NCBI GenBank assembly: GCA_012515235.1
Contig: JAAYYU010000125.1
Coordinates: 1-54,164, forward strand
Source of the DNA: Candidatus Anammoximicrobium sp.
GTDB lineage: Bacteria > Planctomycetota > Planctomycetia > Pirellulales > Pirellulaceae
DNA: 54,164 nucleotides
Direction: 5' to 3'
This document shows positions 41,657 through 49,948 of the stretch, one piece after another. Each line of letters begins with the position of its first letter. The stretch's first letter is position 1. The notes under the pieces are model-generated. The model was not told the DNA's origin, searched no databases, and was given only the letters and a program-made list of their open reading frames with translations. The translations under genes were made by a program, and so were the position numbers.

Positions 41657-43021
41657 ATGCCCCACCCTTCGCGACGCGTGTTTCTTCGTCAGGCCGCGGC
41701 CGGCGGCCTCGCTGCGAGCCTGTCCCCGGCCGGTCTGCACTCCGCCGCCAACGCGGCAGCCGCCGAGTCCGCGGCCGCTCCCCGTTGGGCGCCGGCCGAA
41801 GGGCCGAATCAACCGCTCGGCCAGGCCCGCGGCATCTGTCCCGGTCGCGTCGTCTGGATTCACAACCCGCAGGCCGCTCGCTGGGACGGCAACCCGGCTG
41901 GCGGCGGTTGGTATGAAGACCGGTTTACCGATCCGGTGCTGGCCGATCAAATGCTGAGCCAATCGTTGCGGCGGATGACCGAGGCGCAGACCGACGCAGA
42001 CGCCTGGGCAGCCCTGTTCTGCCATTTCAACCAGGCCCAGGGCCGCGGCAGCGCCGGGTACCGGCCCGGCGAACGGGTGGCCGTCAAGCTCAATTTGAAT
42101 TGCTCCAAGCGCCGTGCCGACCCGGCACAGGGTCTGTACAACACGCCCCAACTGACCTTGGCCCTGTTGCGGCAACTGGTCAAGCAGGCCCGCGTCCGCG
42201 AGGAAGACATCGTGGTCTACGACGCTTCGCGGCTGGCCAACGATTCGATCTTTCTGCGAGCGCACGCCGAGTTCCCCGGCATCCGGTTTGAGGATATCGA
42301 CGGCGGCGACGGACGTTTCCAGGCTCGGCCCGACAAGAACGTCGCACTGCACTTCGGCGATCCCGGCACGCCGCACAACCGCCGGACCTATCTGCCCGCT
42401 TGCGTTACCGGCGCGACGTACCTGATCAACGCGGGGCTCATGAAGGGGCACTCGCTGGCGGCCGTGACGCTGTGCGCCAAAAACCACTACGGCTCGGTCT
42501 ATCGGGAGAACACGGGCCCGAAGGACGCGCACAAGGGCTGGAATCCCAGCCATCTGCACGAATCGATCCTGGTCGTGTCGCGGCGCATGGGCACCTACAA
42601 CGCGCTGGTCGACTTGATGGGCCACAAGGACCTGGGCGGCAAGACCATCCTGTATCTGATCGACGCCCTGTACGCCGCTCCGCACCAGAGCGTCGGGCCG
42701 GAACGCTGGCAGTCGGCGCCGTTCGACGGCCACTGGACGGCCAGCGTGTTCGTCTCCCAAGACCCCGTGGCCATCGAGTCGGTGGCCGTGGATTTCTTTG
42801 CCGCCGAACCGACCGCGGCGAGAATGGTCGGCGAAGTGGACAACTATCTGCACGAGGCCGCCCTGGCTCACCAGCCTCCGTCCCAGACCCGCTACGATCC
42901 GCACGGCGGCGGCACGCCCCTGGCCAGCCTGGGCGTTCACGAGCACTGGAACAGCCCCGCACGCAAGCAGTACTCGCGGAATCTGGGCACCGGCCAAGGC
43001 ATCGAACTGGTGACAGGCTGA
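41657..43021 (+). CDS. Tat-exported DUF362 protein
   Basis: ATG 41657 with AAGGA upstream gives a twin-arginine signal (SRRVFLRQAAAGGLAASLSP). The 454-residue protein has the DUF362 core: VAVKLNLN (after RPGERVAVK), YDASRLANDSIFLRAHAEFP, YLINAGLMKGHSLAAVTLCA, KNHYGSVYRE and VSQDPVAIESVAVDF. DUF362 proteins are often fused to ferredoxin domains elsewhere; here no iron-sulfur motif is present. Tat export implies folding, possibly with a cofactor, before secretion. No catalytic role is established. It opens a run of secreted sugar-active genes. Confidence 0.82.
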   Translation: MPHPSRRVFLRQAAAGGLAASLSPAGLHSAANAAAAESAAAPRWAPAEGPNQPLGQARGICPGRVVWIHNPQAARWDGNPAGGGWYEDRFTDPVLADQMLSQSLRRMTEAQTDADAWAALFCHFNQAQGRGSAGYRPGERVAVKLNLNCSKRRADPAQGLYNTPQLTLALLRQLVKQARVREEDIVVYDASRLANDSIFLRAHAEFPGIRFEDIDGGDGRFQARPDKNVALHFGDPGTPHNRRTYLPACVTGATYLINAGLMKGHSLAAVTLCAKNHYGSVYRENTGPKDAHKGWNPSHLHESILVVSRRMGTYNALVDLMGHKDLGGKTILYLIDALYAAPHQSVGPERWQSAPFDGHWTASVFVSQDPVAIESVAVDFFAAEPTAARMVGEVDNYLHEAALAHQPPSQTRYDPHGGGTPLASLGVHEHWNSPARKQYSRNLGTGQGIELVTG

Positions 43022-43435
43022 CCGGGACGCTTGTCCGGCGGCTCGAATCGGCGCCGGCCGGCAATCGGTTCTATCGCTGGAGCCCCGCTTCTGCAGCCTC
43101 ACCTCCGGCCCAATCCGCATGCTGGACAGCTGCCGCCAGCCGGCTTGTCAACCGGTCCCCGCTGCGCGATACTGCCGACGTTGGCAGGCCGGCTTGCCGA
43201 ACAGGCGGACCCCGGCGCGCGCCGCGGGCGTGCCTGGTTGGCCGAGAGACGCGGCCGAAAAGAGCCAACACTTAGCGCTGCACGGCACCGCACGCCGTGT
43301 CAGAATCTTGTTCGTTACCAAGGGCCGTAGCGGGCTTCGCCGGACGCAGCTGCCAAGTCGCGGCCGATTTGCCGGGGTGTCCCTGCGGCGGGTTGGGGAG
43401 CCATCGCCAGAATGTCAACTACCGGAGCAGATACC
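43022..43435. other. Intergenic stretch before the GH2 gene
   Basis: About 410 bp with no credible gene; the open frames in it are shadow frames. It holds GGAG at 43424-43427, the ribosome site for ATG 43436. No strong promoter pair was found. Confidence 0.35.
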
Positions 43436-46312
43436 ATGACTGGAAAGACGCGGAAGACCGATCCTCAAACGTCCACTCGGTTCGCCAGGGCCGTGGTCGC
43501 CGGCTCGCTCATCGGCCTTGTCTGGACGGCCGCGCTGGCGAGCGTCTCGGCGGCGGCGGCGCCGGCCGACAGCGAGCCCGGTCTCTGGCAGCCGTATCGG
43601 ATTACGCCCCGCAGCGGCGCCCAGCACCTTGCGTTGGACGGCCCCTGGCAACTTGGCTGGCGCGATGCGGCGATCAACGCGGTGGCGGAGTTGGACACGG
43701 TGACCGACTGGTTCGAATCGCAGGTGCCCAGCACGGTGCAATGGGCGTTGCACCGCGCGGGCAAGTGCGGCCATCCTTACGAGCATTTGAACTCGCAGCA
43801 GTACGACTGGGTGGACCAGAAGGTCTGGTACTACCGCCGCACCTTTGCCGTGCCGGCGAAAGAGCACGACGGGTACGCTTTTCTGTGCTTCGACGGGATC
43901 GACTACTTCGCGCGGATCTGGCTGAACGGCGTCCTGTTGGGCCGCCACGAAGGCATGTTCGGCGGGCCGGCGATCGAGGTCAGCAAGACCCTCCGGTGGG
44001 GAGCGGAGAACGAGATTGTGGTCGAGGTGAAAGCCGGCAACTTCGGCAACAAGGCCGGCTGGAAGCCGCGGGGGCCGGAGGGCGCGGTGATCAAGCCTTG
44101 GGTGATCGCCGGCGGCACAGGCGGGGAGATGTTCTTCCCGCTGGGGATGTGGCGCGGAGCGCGCCTGGAGCTGGTGCCGCTGGGCCACCTGGAACGTCCG
44201 CAGCTGGTGACGGAGCACGCGGATGCGGACGAGGCGCGGTTGTCGCTGAACGTCGAACTCTTGGCGGGGACGCACTCGCTGCAGTGCCAGCTGCATCCGC
44301 AGCACGGCGCCCAGTTGGCCGACGGGTCCCGCGGCTGGGCCACCGGCGCGCCGAGCAAGTCGCGATTCGCGCTGCGCGTGGAACTGGCGGAGCAAAAGGA
44401 CGGGCGGCTGGCGTTCGACCAGACGTTCCCGCTGCAAACCCGCGCGGGACGCAACTGGGTGCGGGAGTCGTTGACGATTGCCCGGCCCAAGTTGTGGTGG
44501 CCCAACGGCATGGGCGAGCCGCATCTGTATCGCGTCAAGCTCACGCTGATCCGCGAAGGCCATGCCGAGGACGGGCTGGAGTTCGATTTCGGAATCCGCA
44601 CCGTCCAGACCCGGCCGACGCCCGGGCCGCGGACCGCCGACCGCTGGGCCGATTGGCAGTTCGTCGTCAACGGCCGGCCGCTGTTTGTAAAGGGCATGAA
44701 CTGGATGCCCGCCGACATCCTGCTCGACCTGCCGCGCGAACGTTACGACTGGCTGGTCGGCGCGGCCCAGGCGGCCGGCATCCAGTTGCTCCGCATCTGG
44801 GGCGGCGGGATTTTGGAGACGGACGACTTCTATGCCAGCTGCAACCGCCTGGGCGTGCTGGTCTGGCAGGATTTCCCCATCGGCAACCGCGACACGCCCG
44901 AATGGCCCCAGGACGTGTGGGAGGCGCAGGTGATGCAGACTATTTTTCGCCTCCGCAACCATCCGTCGCTGGCGGTCTGGTGCGGCGGCAACGAATTCAA
45001 TCCCTACTCGTTGGGCAATACGGCGACCATCGGCATTCTCGAACGCTGCCTGGCCGACTTCGACCCGACCCGCCCGATGCGGCGCACCAGCCCCGACGGC
45101 GGCAGCCTGCACACGTATCCCGACATGGACCCGACCTGGTACGGCCAACTGTACCAGTTCGTGCCCTACCTGGCCGAAACCGGCATGCACAGCATTCCCG
45201 ACGCGGGCTCGCTCCGCGAACTGGTGGCCCCCGCCGAACTGGACAAGCCGCTGGCCGGGATGATGGAAGCGGGCTTCCGCGACCGGCATCCGGAACTGCT
45301 GCATCACTTCGTCGAATACCAGGCCAGCCGCGTGCCGCGGATGCTGAGCCGCGCCTCGCACCTGGCTGACGTCAGCGCCCCGCTGCTGGAGACGCTCGCC
45401 GAGAGTACGCAGATCGGCGCCGGCGAGTTCTACCAGATCTTCTCCGACCAGATGCAGGCCAATTATCCCGTCACGGCCGGCCTGATGCCCTGGGTTTTCA
45501 AACGTCCCTGGCCGGTGATCGCGATCATGCTGGTGGACGGGTTCGGCCAGCCGACCGCGCCGTACTACTTCCTCAAACGCACCTACGAACCGACCCACGT
45601 CGCGGTCAAGCTGCCGTACCTGCTGTGGGCCAAGGGCGAGTCGCTGCCGCTGGACGTGCGGGTCATGCACGCGCCCGCCGCCGAGCGCAGCGGCCTGGAG
45701 GCGTCGTTGGAGATCTTCGACGCCGCCTTCGATTCAACGTGGCGCCGGACCAAGCCGGTCCAACTCGCCCCCGGTCCGTCCGTGGCGACCGTGGACTTCG
45801 AAAACTTCACGATCCCCGACCGCTTCGAGAACACGTTCTTCTTCCTCGTCGCGGAACTGCGCGGCAGCGATCGGCAACTCGTCTCGCGCTCGGTGTACTG
45901 GCCGCGCTGCTTGTCGCGCATGAGCGAGGAGGCCTTCCGCACCCAGTACCGGGCCGCGCCGCAGCCGGCGCTGACGCTGGACAAAGGCCCGTGGCTGAAA
46001 CCGCAAACCGCGGCCCACGCGACCACGCTGACCGCGGCGATCGGGGACCACGAACAGACCGCCGCCAACCGCAGCCGGCTCCGTGTCCGCGTGCAGAACA
46101 CGGGCGACAAGCCGGCCTTCAACACCCGACTCGACGTCGCCGGGACCAGGCGGCTGTTCTACGCCACCGACAACTTCTTCTGGCTCGCCCCCGGCGAACA
46201 ACGCGATCTGCAGGTCGAAATCCTCTGGCGCGAGACCGGTCGCCGCGATTCCGCCACGCTGATCGTCGGCGCCTGGAACGCGGAAACCCAAAAGTTGCCC
46301 CTGGCCCAATGA
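43436..46312 (+). CDS. Exported glycoside hydrolase family 2 protein, beta-mannosidase-like
   Basis: The start is ATG 43436, with GGAG 8 nt upstream (another ATG at 43412 is possible). The 958-residue precursor has a signal peptide (AVVAGSLIGLVWTAALASVS). GH2 order is complete: sugar-binding jelly roll (LDGPWQLGWRDAAINA ... WYYRRTFAVP ... IWLNGVLLGRHEGMFGG), immunoglobulin-like domain, then a TIM barrel with the acid/base Glu520 in WCGGNEFNPYS and the probable nucleophile Glu581 in YLAETGMHSIP. Motifs NWMPADILLDLPRERYDWLV and RIWGGGILETDDFYASC point to the mannosidase branch (releasing beta-mannose from oligosaccharides). C-terminal beta domains follow. It lies between DUF362 and a GH5-like gene, same strand. 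Confidence 0.9.
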   Translation: MTGKTRKTDPQTSTRFARAVVAGSLIGLVWTAALASVSAAAAPADSEPGLWQPYRITPRSGAQHLALDGPWQLGWRDAAINAVAELDTVTDWFESQVPSTVQWALHRAGKCGHPYEHLNSQQYDWVDQKVWYYRRTFAVPAKEHDGYAFLCFDGIDYFARIWLNGVLLGRHEGMFGGPAIEVSKTLRWGAENEIVVEVKAGNFGNKAGWKPRGPEGAVIKPWVIAGGTGGEMFFPLGMWRGARLELVPLGHLERPQLVTEHADADEARLSLNVELLAGTHSLQCQLHPQHGAQLADGSRGWATGAPSKSRFALRVELAEQKDGRLAFDQTFPLQTRAGRNWVRESLTIARPKLWWPNGMGEPHLYRVKLTLIREGHAEDGLEFDFGIRTVQTRPTPGPRTADRWADWQFVVNGRPLFVKGMNWMPADILLDLPRERYDWLVGAAQAAGIQLLRIWGGGILETDDFYASCNRLGVLVWQDFPIGNRDTPEWPQDVWEAQVMQTIFRLRNHPSLAVWCGGNEFNPYSLGNTATIGILERCLADFDPTRPMRRTSPDGGSLHTYPDMDPTWYGQLYQFVPYLAETGMHSIPDAGSLRELVAPAELDKPLAGMMEAGFRDRHPELLHHFVEYQASRVPRMLSRASHLADVSAPLLETLAESTQIGAGEFYQIFSDQMQANYPVTAGLMPWVFKRPWPVIAIMLVDGFGQPTAPYYFLKRTYEPTHVAVKLPYLLWAKGESLPLDVRVMHAPAAERSGLEASLEIFDAAFDSTWRRTKPVQLAPGPSVATVDFENFTIPDRFENTFFFLVAELRGSDRQLVSRSVYWPRCLSRMSEEAFRTQYRAAPQPALTLDKGPWLKPQTAAHATTLTAAIGDHEQTAANRSRLRVRVQNTGDKPAFNTRLDVAGTRRLFYATDNFFWLAPGEQRDLQVEILWRETGRRDSATLIVGAWNAETQKLPLAQ

Positions 46313-46453
46313 GGGCCCGTTGAGCGGGAGGCGGGAAGTTGTTCTCGACGGCCAGGCGTTGGCCGCCGGAACGAGCCTGGACGACAGCGGCGGTCCGATT
46401 GTCTCGGCTCGCTGGACAGCAACAACAACGACGATGGGAGCAGTGAAGCAGCG

Positions 46454-49159
46454 ATGAAAACACGAAGCATGGGTTGGGCGACGAGCAAGTTGGCGATCGG
46501 GGCACTGCTCGCCGGCACGGGACTGCTGGTCCCCGCGCGGGCGGACGATTCCGATTCGCCGATGTTCCCGTTTGTGATTTCCTACGACGGGCCGGACAAT
46601 GCGTCCAGCGTCGCCCACTTGCTCGACGCGCCGGCCGGCAAACACGGCTTCGTCCGGGTGCAGGACGGCCATTTTGCCACCGACGCAGGGCCGATTCGAT
46701 TCCACGGGACCAATCTCACCGGCCCCGCGAATTTTCCCGCGCGGGCGGCGGCGGACAAGCTGGCGGCGCGTCTGGCGCGGTTCGGCATCAACTGCGTGCG
46801 GCTGCATTTCATGGACACCTGGTACGTCAACTTCATGCCCCAGCCGACCCAGGCCATCCTGGCCGACGATACGCAGACCCAGCGCCATCTCGATCCGAAA
46901 CAGCTCGACAAGCTCGACTACATGATCGCCGCTTTCAAGAAACGCGGGATCTACACGAACATCAACCTGCACGTCGGCAGAACGCTGGACGAACGCGACG
47001 GATTCGAAAACGCCCAGGCCTTGCCCTGGGCCAACAAGGGCGTGGGCCAATTCGTGCCGCGGATGATCGAGTTGCAGAAGGAGTATGCACAAAAACTGCT
47101 GACCCACGTCAATCCCTACACCGGCAACGCCTATACCGACGAGCCCTGCGTGGCGATGATCGAAATCAGCAACGAGGATTCGTTGACGCACCACTACTAC
47201 AACGGGACCTTCGACCGCTTGCCGGACCCGTACGCCACGCAGTTGCGCCGGCAGTGGAACGTCTGGCTGCACCAGACGTACGCCGACGGGGAAGCGTTGC
47301 AGAAGGCCTGGAAATGGAAGCGGGAACCGCTCCACGACGAGCAGATCCCCGAGGGCCGTTTCGACTCGCCGATCGCCTTCGACGGCAAAACGTGGGCGTT
47401 TGAGAAGGGCACGGGAGCCGGACAGGCCCGAACGGACGGCGGCGTGCTGAAGGTCCAGGTGACGCAGGAGGGCGGAGAGTTCTTCGCCAAGCTGATCCGC
47501 AAGCTGGCGCTCAGGAAGGGGCAGCTGTACACGCTGGCGTTCCGAATCCGCCGCACGGAAGGAAGCGGGCCTTGGCAGCTGAGCGTGGCGGCCGCGACGA
47601 CGCGGGACGGCTGGCGCTCGCTGGGCTTGCAGGAACTCGTCAGCGTCGGCGAGTCCTGGCAGACGGTGACCCGCGTGTTCGAGGCGACCGAGGACGCGGA
47701 ACAGGCGCATCTGCAACTGACGCGGTTCAAGGTCGGAGGTTACGAGCTGGACGACCTGTCGCTGCAGTGCGGCGCGGAAATCGACTGCGATCCGGTGCGG
47801 GGGTTCGCCGAGCACGCCGTGCCGTCGGTCAAGATCGGTTCGGGCGTCTATCCCAGCCAGGCGCGTCGGGATTTCGTGCGGTTCCTGTTCGACACCGAAA
47901 CCAGCTACTGGACCGGCATGGCAGACTATTTGAAAGGCGAGCTCAAGGCCAAGCCGCCGATTTCCGGAACGCAGCTCGGATACAGCCCGGCGGATATCCA
48001 GGCCCGGCTGGATTACGTCGACAACCATGCCTACTGGCGGCATCCGACGGGCGGCTGGATCTCGCTGACGGCCAAGCAGCCGTGGGCCATCGGCAACGAT
48101 GCGATGGTCCACTCGCTGGGGAATATCCTGCACCTGGCGGGACAGCGCGTCGGCAACAAACCCTATACGATCAGCGAGTACAACCATCCGTATCCCAATC
48201 AATTCGGCGCCGAGGGCCAGCCGATGCTGGCGGTCTACGGCCGGTTGCACGGCTGGGACGGCATCTTTCAATACAGCTATAACCACTATGTCGACGAATT
48301 CGAGCCCCAGGCGAATCCGTGGTGTTTCTTCGACCTGCTGGCGCGGACGGACGTGCTGGCGCACTTCCCCGCGTGCGCGGCCATCTTCCTGCGGGGCGAC
48401 GTGCGGGAAGCGGACCGGACCGTGCTGGCCTCGATCGGCCTGGCGGCGTGCCGCGAACGGCTGATCGCCAGCCGCTCCAACGCCTTCAGTATCGGCTCGG
48501 CCGGCCACGACCCGCGACTGGTGGCCGTCCACAAAACGGCGGTGGTTTTCACGGCGGACGATGCCGAACCATCCGCCGGCTCGGCGAACCCGCCTGGGCG
48601 GGAAGCACCGACCGAGGCGCAGAAACTCCCGGCGGAGCAGAACGTATTTGTCAGCGACACCGGGGAGATCACGTGGAACCGGGAGCTGGCGGACGCCGCG
48701 TATCTGGCCGTCAGCACGCCGAACGCCAAACTGTTCACCGGTTTCCCGGAGGGTCGGACAATTGAACTGGACGGCGTGAAACTGGCAATCGGCAAGACCC
48801 GGCTCAACTGGGCCACCGTCTCGTTGGTGTCGCGGCACGCCACGGGCTTCGGCCGGGCAGGCGAGCCCGCGAGCATCCTGCTGGCCGCCACCGGCGATTC
48901 CGGCAATGCGGGCCGCGTCGTCCAGCAACTGGACGGCAAGCGGATCACGCTCACCGACCGCGGCGGACCTCCGGTCCTGGCCGAAGGCATTCCCGCGGTC
49001 CTGACGCTGCCAGCCGATCCGGCCAAGGTCCGCTGCTATGCGCTCGACCCCCGCGGCGAGCGCCGACGCGATGTCCCGGTCGCCCAGGCCGGCGGCAGCG
49101 CCCAAATCGCGATCGGACCGGAATACCAAACCGTGTGGTACGAAATCGAGGTGCGGTGA
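46454..49159 (+). CDS. Secreted clan GH-A glycosidase (GH5-like) with inserted carbohydrate-binding domain
   Basis: The 901-residue precursor has a signal peptide (LAIGALLAGTGLLVPARA). The barrel starts GPIRFHGTNLTGPANFP and shows RFGINCVRLHFMDTWY. The acid/base Glu241 lies in EISNEDSL (Asn-Glu, as in clan GH-A) and the likely nucleophile Glu575 in TISEYNHPYPN. Between them, residues about 310-450, is a CBM4/9-like jelly roll (FAKLIRKLALRKGQLYTLAF ... LTRFKVGGYELDDLSLQC), an insertion that splits the barrel. The C-terminal 200 residues are beta-rich. It probably cleaves a beta-linked polysaccharide outside the cell; linkage is unknown. It follows the GH2 gene by 141 bp on the same strand. Confidence 0.8.
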   Translation: MKTRSMGWATSKLAIGALLAGTGLLVPARADDSDSPMFPFVISYDGPDNASSVAHLLDAPAGKHGFVRVQDGHFATDAGPIRFHGTNLTGPANFPARAAADKLAARLARFGINCVRLHFMDTWYVNFMPQPTQAILADDTQTQRHLDPKQLDKLDYMIAAFKKRGIYTNINLHVGRTLDERDGFENAQALPWANKGVGQFVPRMIELQKEYAQKLLTHVNPYTGNAYTDEPCVAMIEISNEDSLTHHYYNGTFDRLPDPYATQLRRQWNVWLHQTYADGEALQKAWKWKREPLHDEQIPEGRFDSPIAFDGKTWAFEKGTGAGQARTDGGVLKVQVTQEGGEFFAKLIRKLALRKGQLYTLAFRIRRTEGSGPWQLSVAAATTRDGWRSLGLQELVSVGESWQTVTRVFEATEDAEQAHLQLTRFKVGGYELDDLSLQCGAEIDCDPVRGFAEHAVPSVKIGSGVYPSQARRDFVRFLFDTETSYWTGMADYLKGELKAKPPISGTQLGYSPADIQARLDYVDNHAYWRHPTGGWISLTAKQPWAIGNDAMVHSLGNILHLAGQRVGNKPYTISEYNHPYPNQFGAEGQPMLAVYGRLHGWDGIFQYSYNHYVDEFEPQANPWCFFDLLARTDVLAHFPACAAIFLRGDVREADRTVLASIGLAACRERLIASRSNAFSIGSAGHDPRLVAVHKTAVVFTADDAEPSAGSANPPGREAPTEAQKLPAEQNVFVSDTGEITWNRELADAAYLAVSTPNAKLFTGFPEGRTIELDGVKLAIGKTRLNWATVSLVSRHATGFGRAGEPASILLAATGDSGNAGRVVQQLDGKRITLTDRGGPPVLAEGIPAVLTLPADPAKVRCYALDPRGERRRDVPVAQAGGSAQIAIGPEYQTVWYEIEVR

Positions 49160-49164
49160 CCGGG

Positions 49165-49212
49165 TGCCGCACGCAGCAGAACGCACCGTGCGGCAGAACG
49201 CACCGTGCGGCA
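49165..49212. repeat. Hairpin plus 17-bp direct repeat after the GH5-like gene
   Basis: TGCCGCACG (49165-49173) pairs with CGTGCGGCA at 49187-49195 and again at 49204-49212, because a 17-bp unit (GCAGAACGCACCGTGCG) is duplicated in tandem at 49176 and 49193. Two alternative stems are therefore possible. No T-run follows; it may attenuate transcription or be a small repeat element. Confidence 0.5.
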
Positions 49213-49235
49213 GGGCGGGCCGTACGCGGCGCTGG

Positions 49236-49733
49236 CTACTCCAGTTTCCGCAGGTAGGCCACATCGCAGCGCGGCAAGAGGTGTTCCGAGGCGACCGGTT
49301 CAAAGCCGTACTTCCGGTACAGCGTGATCGCCTCGGTCAGGACCGAGTTGGTTTCCAGCCAGACTTCTCGGAAGCCGCCGCGGCGGGCTGCCGCGAGGAG
49401 GTTTTCCAGCAGTCGTTTGCCCAGGCCGCGGCCGCGCACGGGGCGCTCCAGATACATCTTGCACAGTTCCGCCCGATGTTCGTTCAGCGGATACAGACCC
49501 GCACACCCCCAGACGCGGCCGGCGCCGTCTGCGACAATCTCGAAGTAGCCGCCGCGGGCGAAGTAGTTAAGTTCGACGTCGTCCAGGTCCGGATCGTTCG
49601 CGCCCGTTTCGGACAACACGCCGTACTCCGCGCGCACCGCGTGCAGCACCGCGCGAATGGCGGGAATGTCGGCATTGGTCGCCCGGCGGATTGTCAGAGC
49701 AGACAGCGCGTTGGCAACGGGTTCAGACTGCAT
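49236..49733 (-). CDS. GNAT-family N-acetyltransferase
   Basis: The start is ATG 49733 (a GTG at 49745 adds four residues). The 165-residue protein has the GNAT fold: LTIRRATNADIPAIRAVLHA at the N-terminus, YFEIVADGAGRVWGCAGLYP, the acetyl-CoA P-loop YLERPVRGRGLGKRLLENLL (R-x-x-G-x-G) and ETNSVLTEAITLYRKYGFEP. It transfers an acetyl group from acetyl-CoA to an amine, substrate unknown. It is oriented against the surrounding secreted-enzyme genes and has no signal peptide, so it is probably unrelated to them. Confidence 0.88.
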   Translation of the reverse strand: MQSEPVANALSALTIRRATNADIPAIRAVLHAVRAEYGVLSETGANDPDLDDVELNYFARGGYFEIVADGAGRVWGCAGLYPLNEHRAELCKMYLERPVRGRGLGKRLLENLLAAARRGGFREVWLETNSVLTEAITLYRKYGFEPVASEHLLPRCDVAYLRKLE

Positions 49734-49948
49734 CAGATAGCTCACGGGTCAAACAGGGGTGTCGGATCAGTGTACCGCGGCTTTCGCGGCGCTGCCACGC
49801 CCCGGCCGGCGGCGTTCCCGGTCAGCGGTGCGTTGCAGCTGCGGCGGTGTCTTCCGGCATCGCTCCGCGACCCCACTTTTTCGCTAGCCCGCTTCGATCT
49901 TCCCGCCGCTCTGGTACATTCGTAGGGAAAACCTAAGGAGCAATCGGT

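Noticed and set aside
43297..45369. 690-codon plus frame overlapping the GH2 gene
   Set aside because: It is the wrong frame; catalytic motifs lie in the 43436-46312 frame.
45734..49303. 1189-codon minus-strand frame across the GH2 end and GH5-like gene
   Set aside because: It covers two well-supported genes, is Arg/Val/Gly-rich without motifs, and is explained by codon bias.
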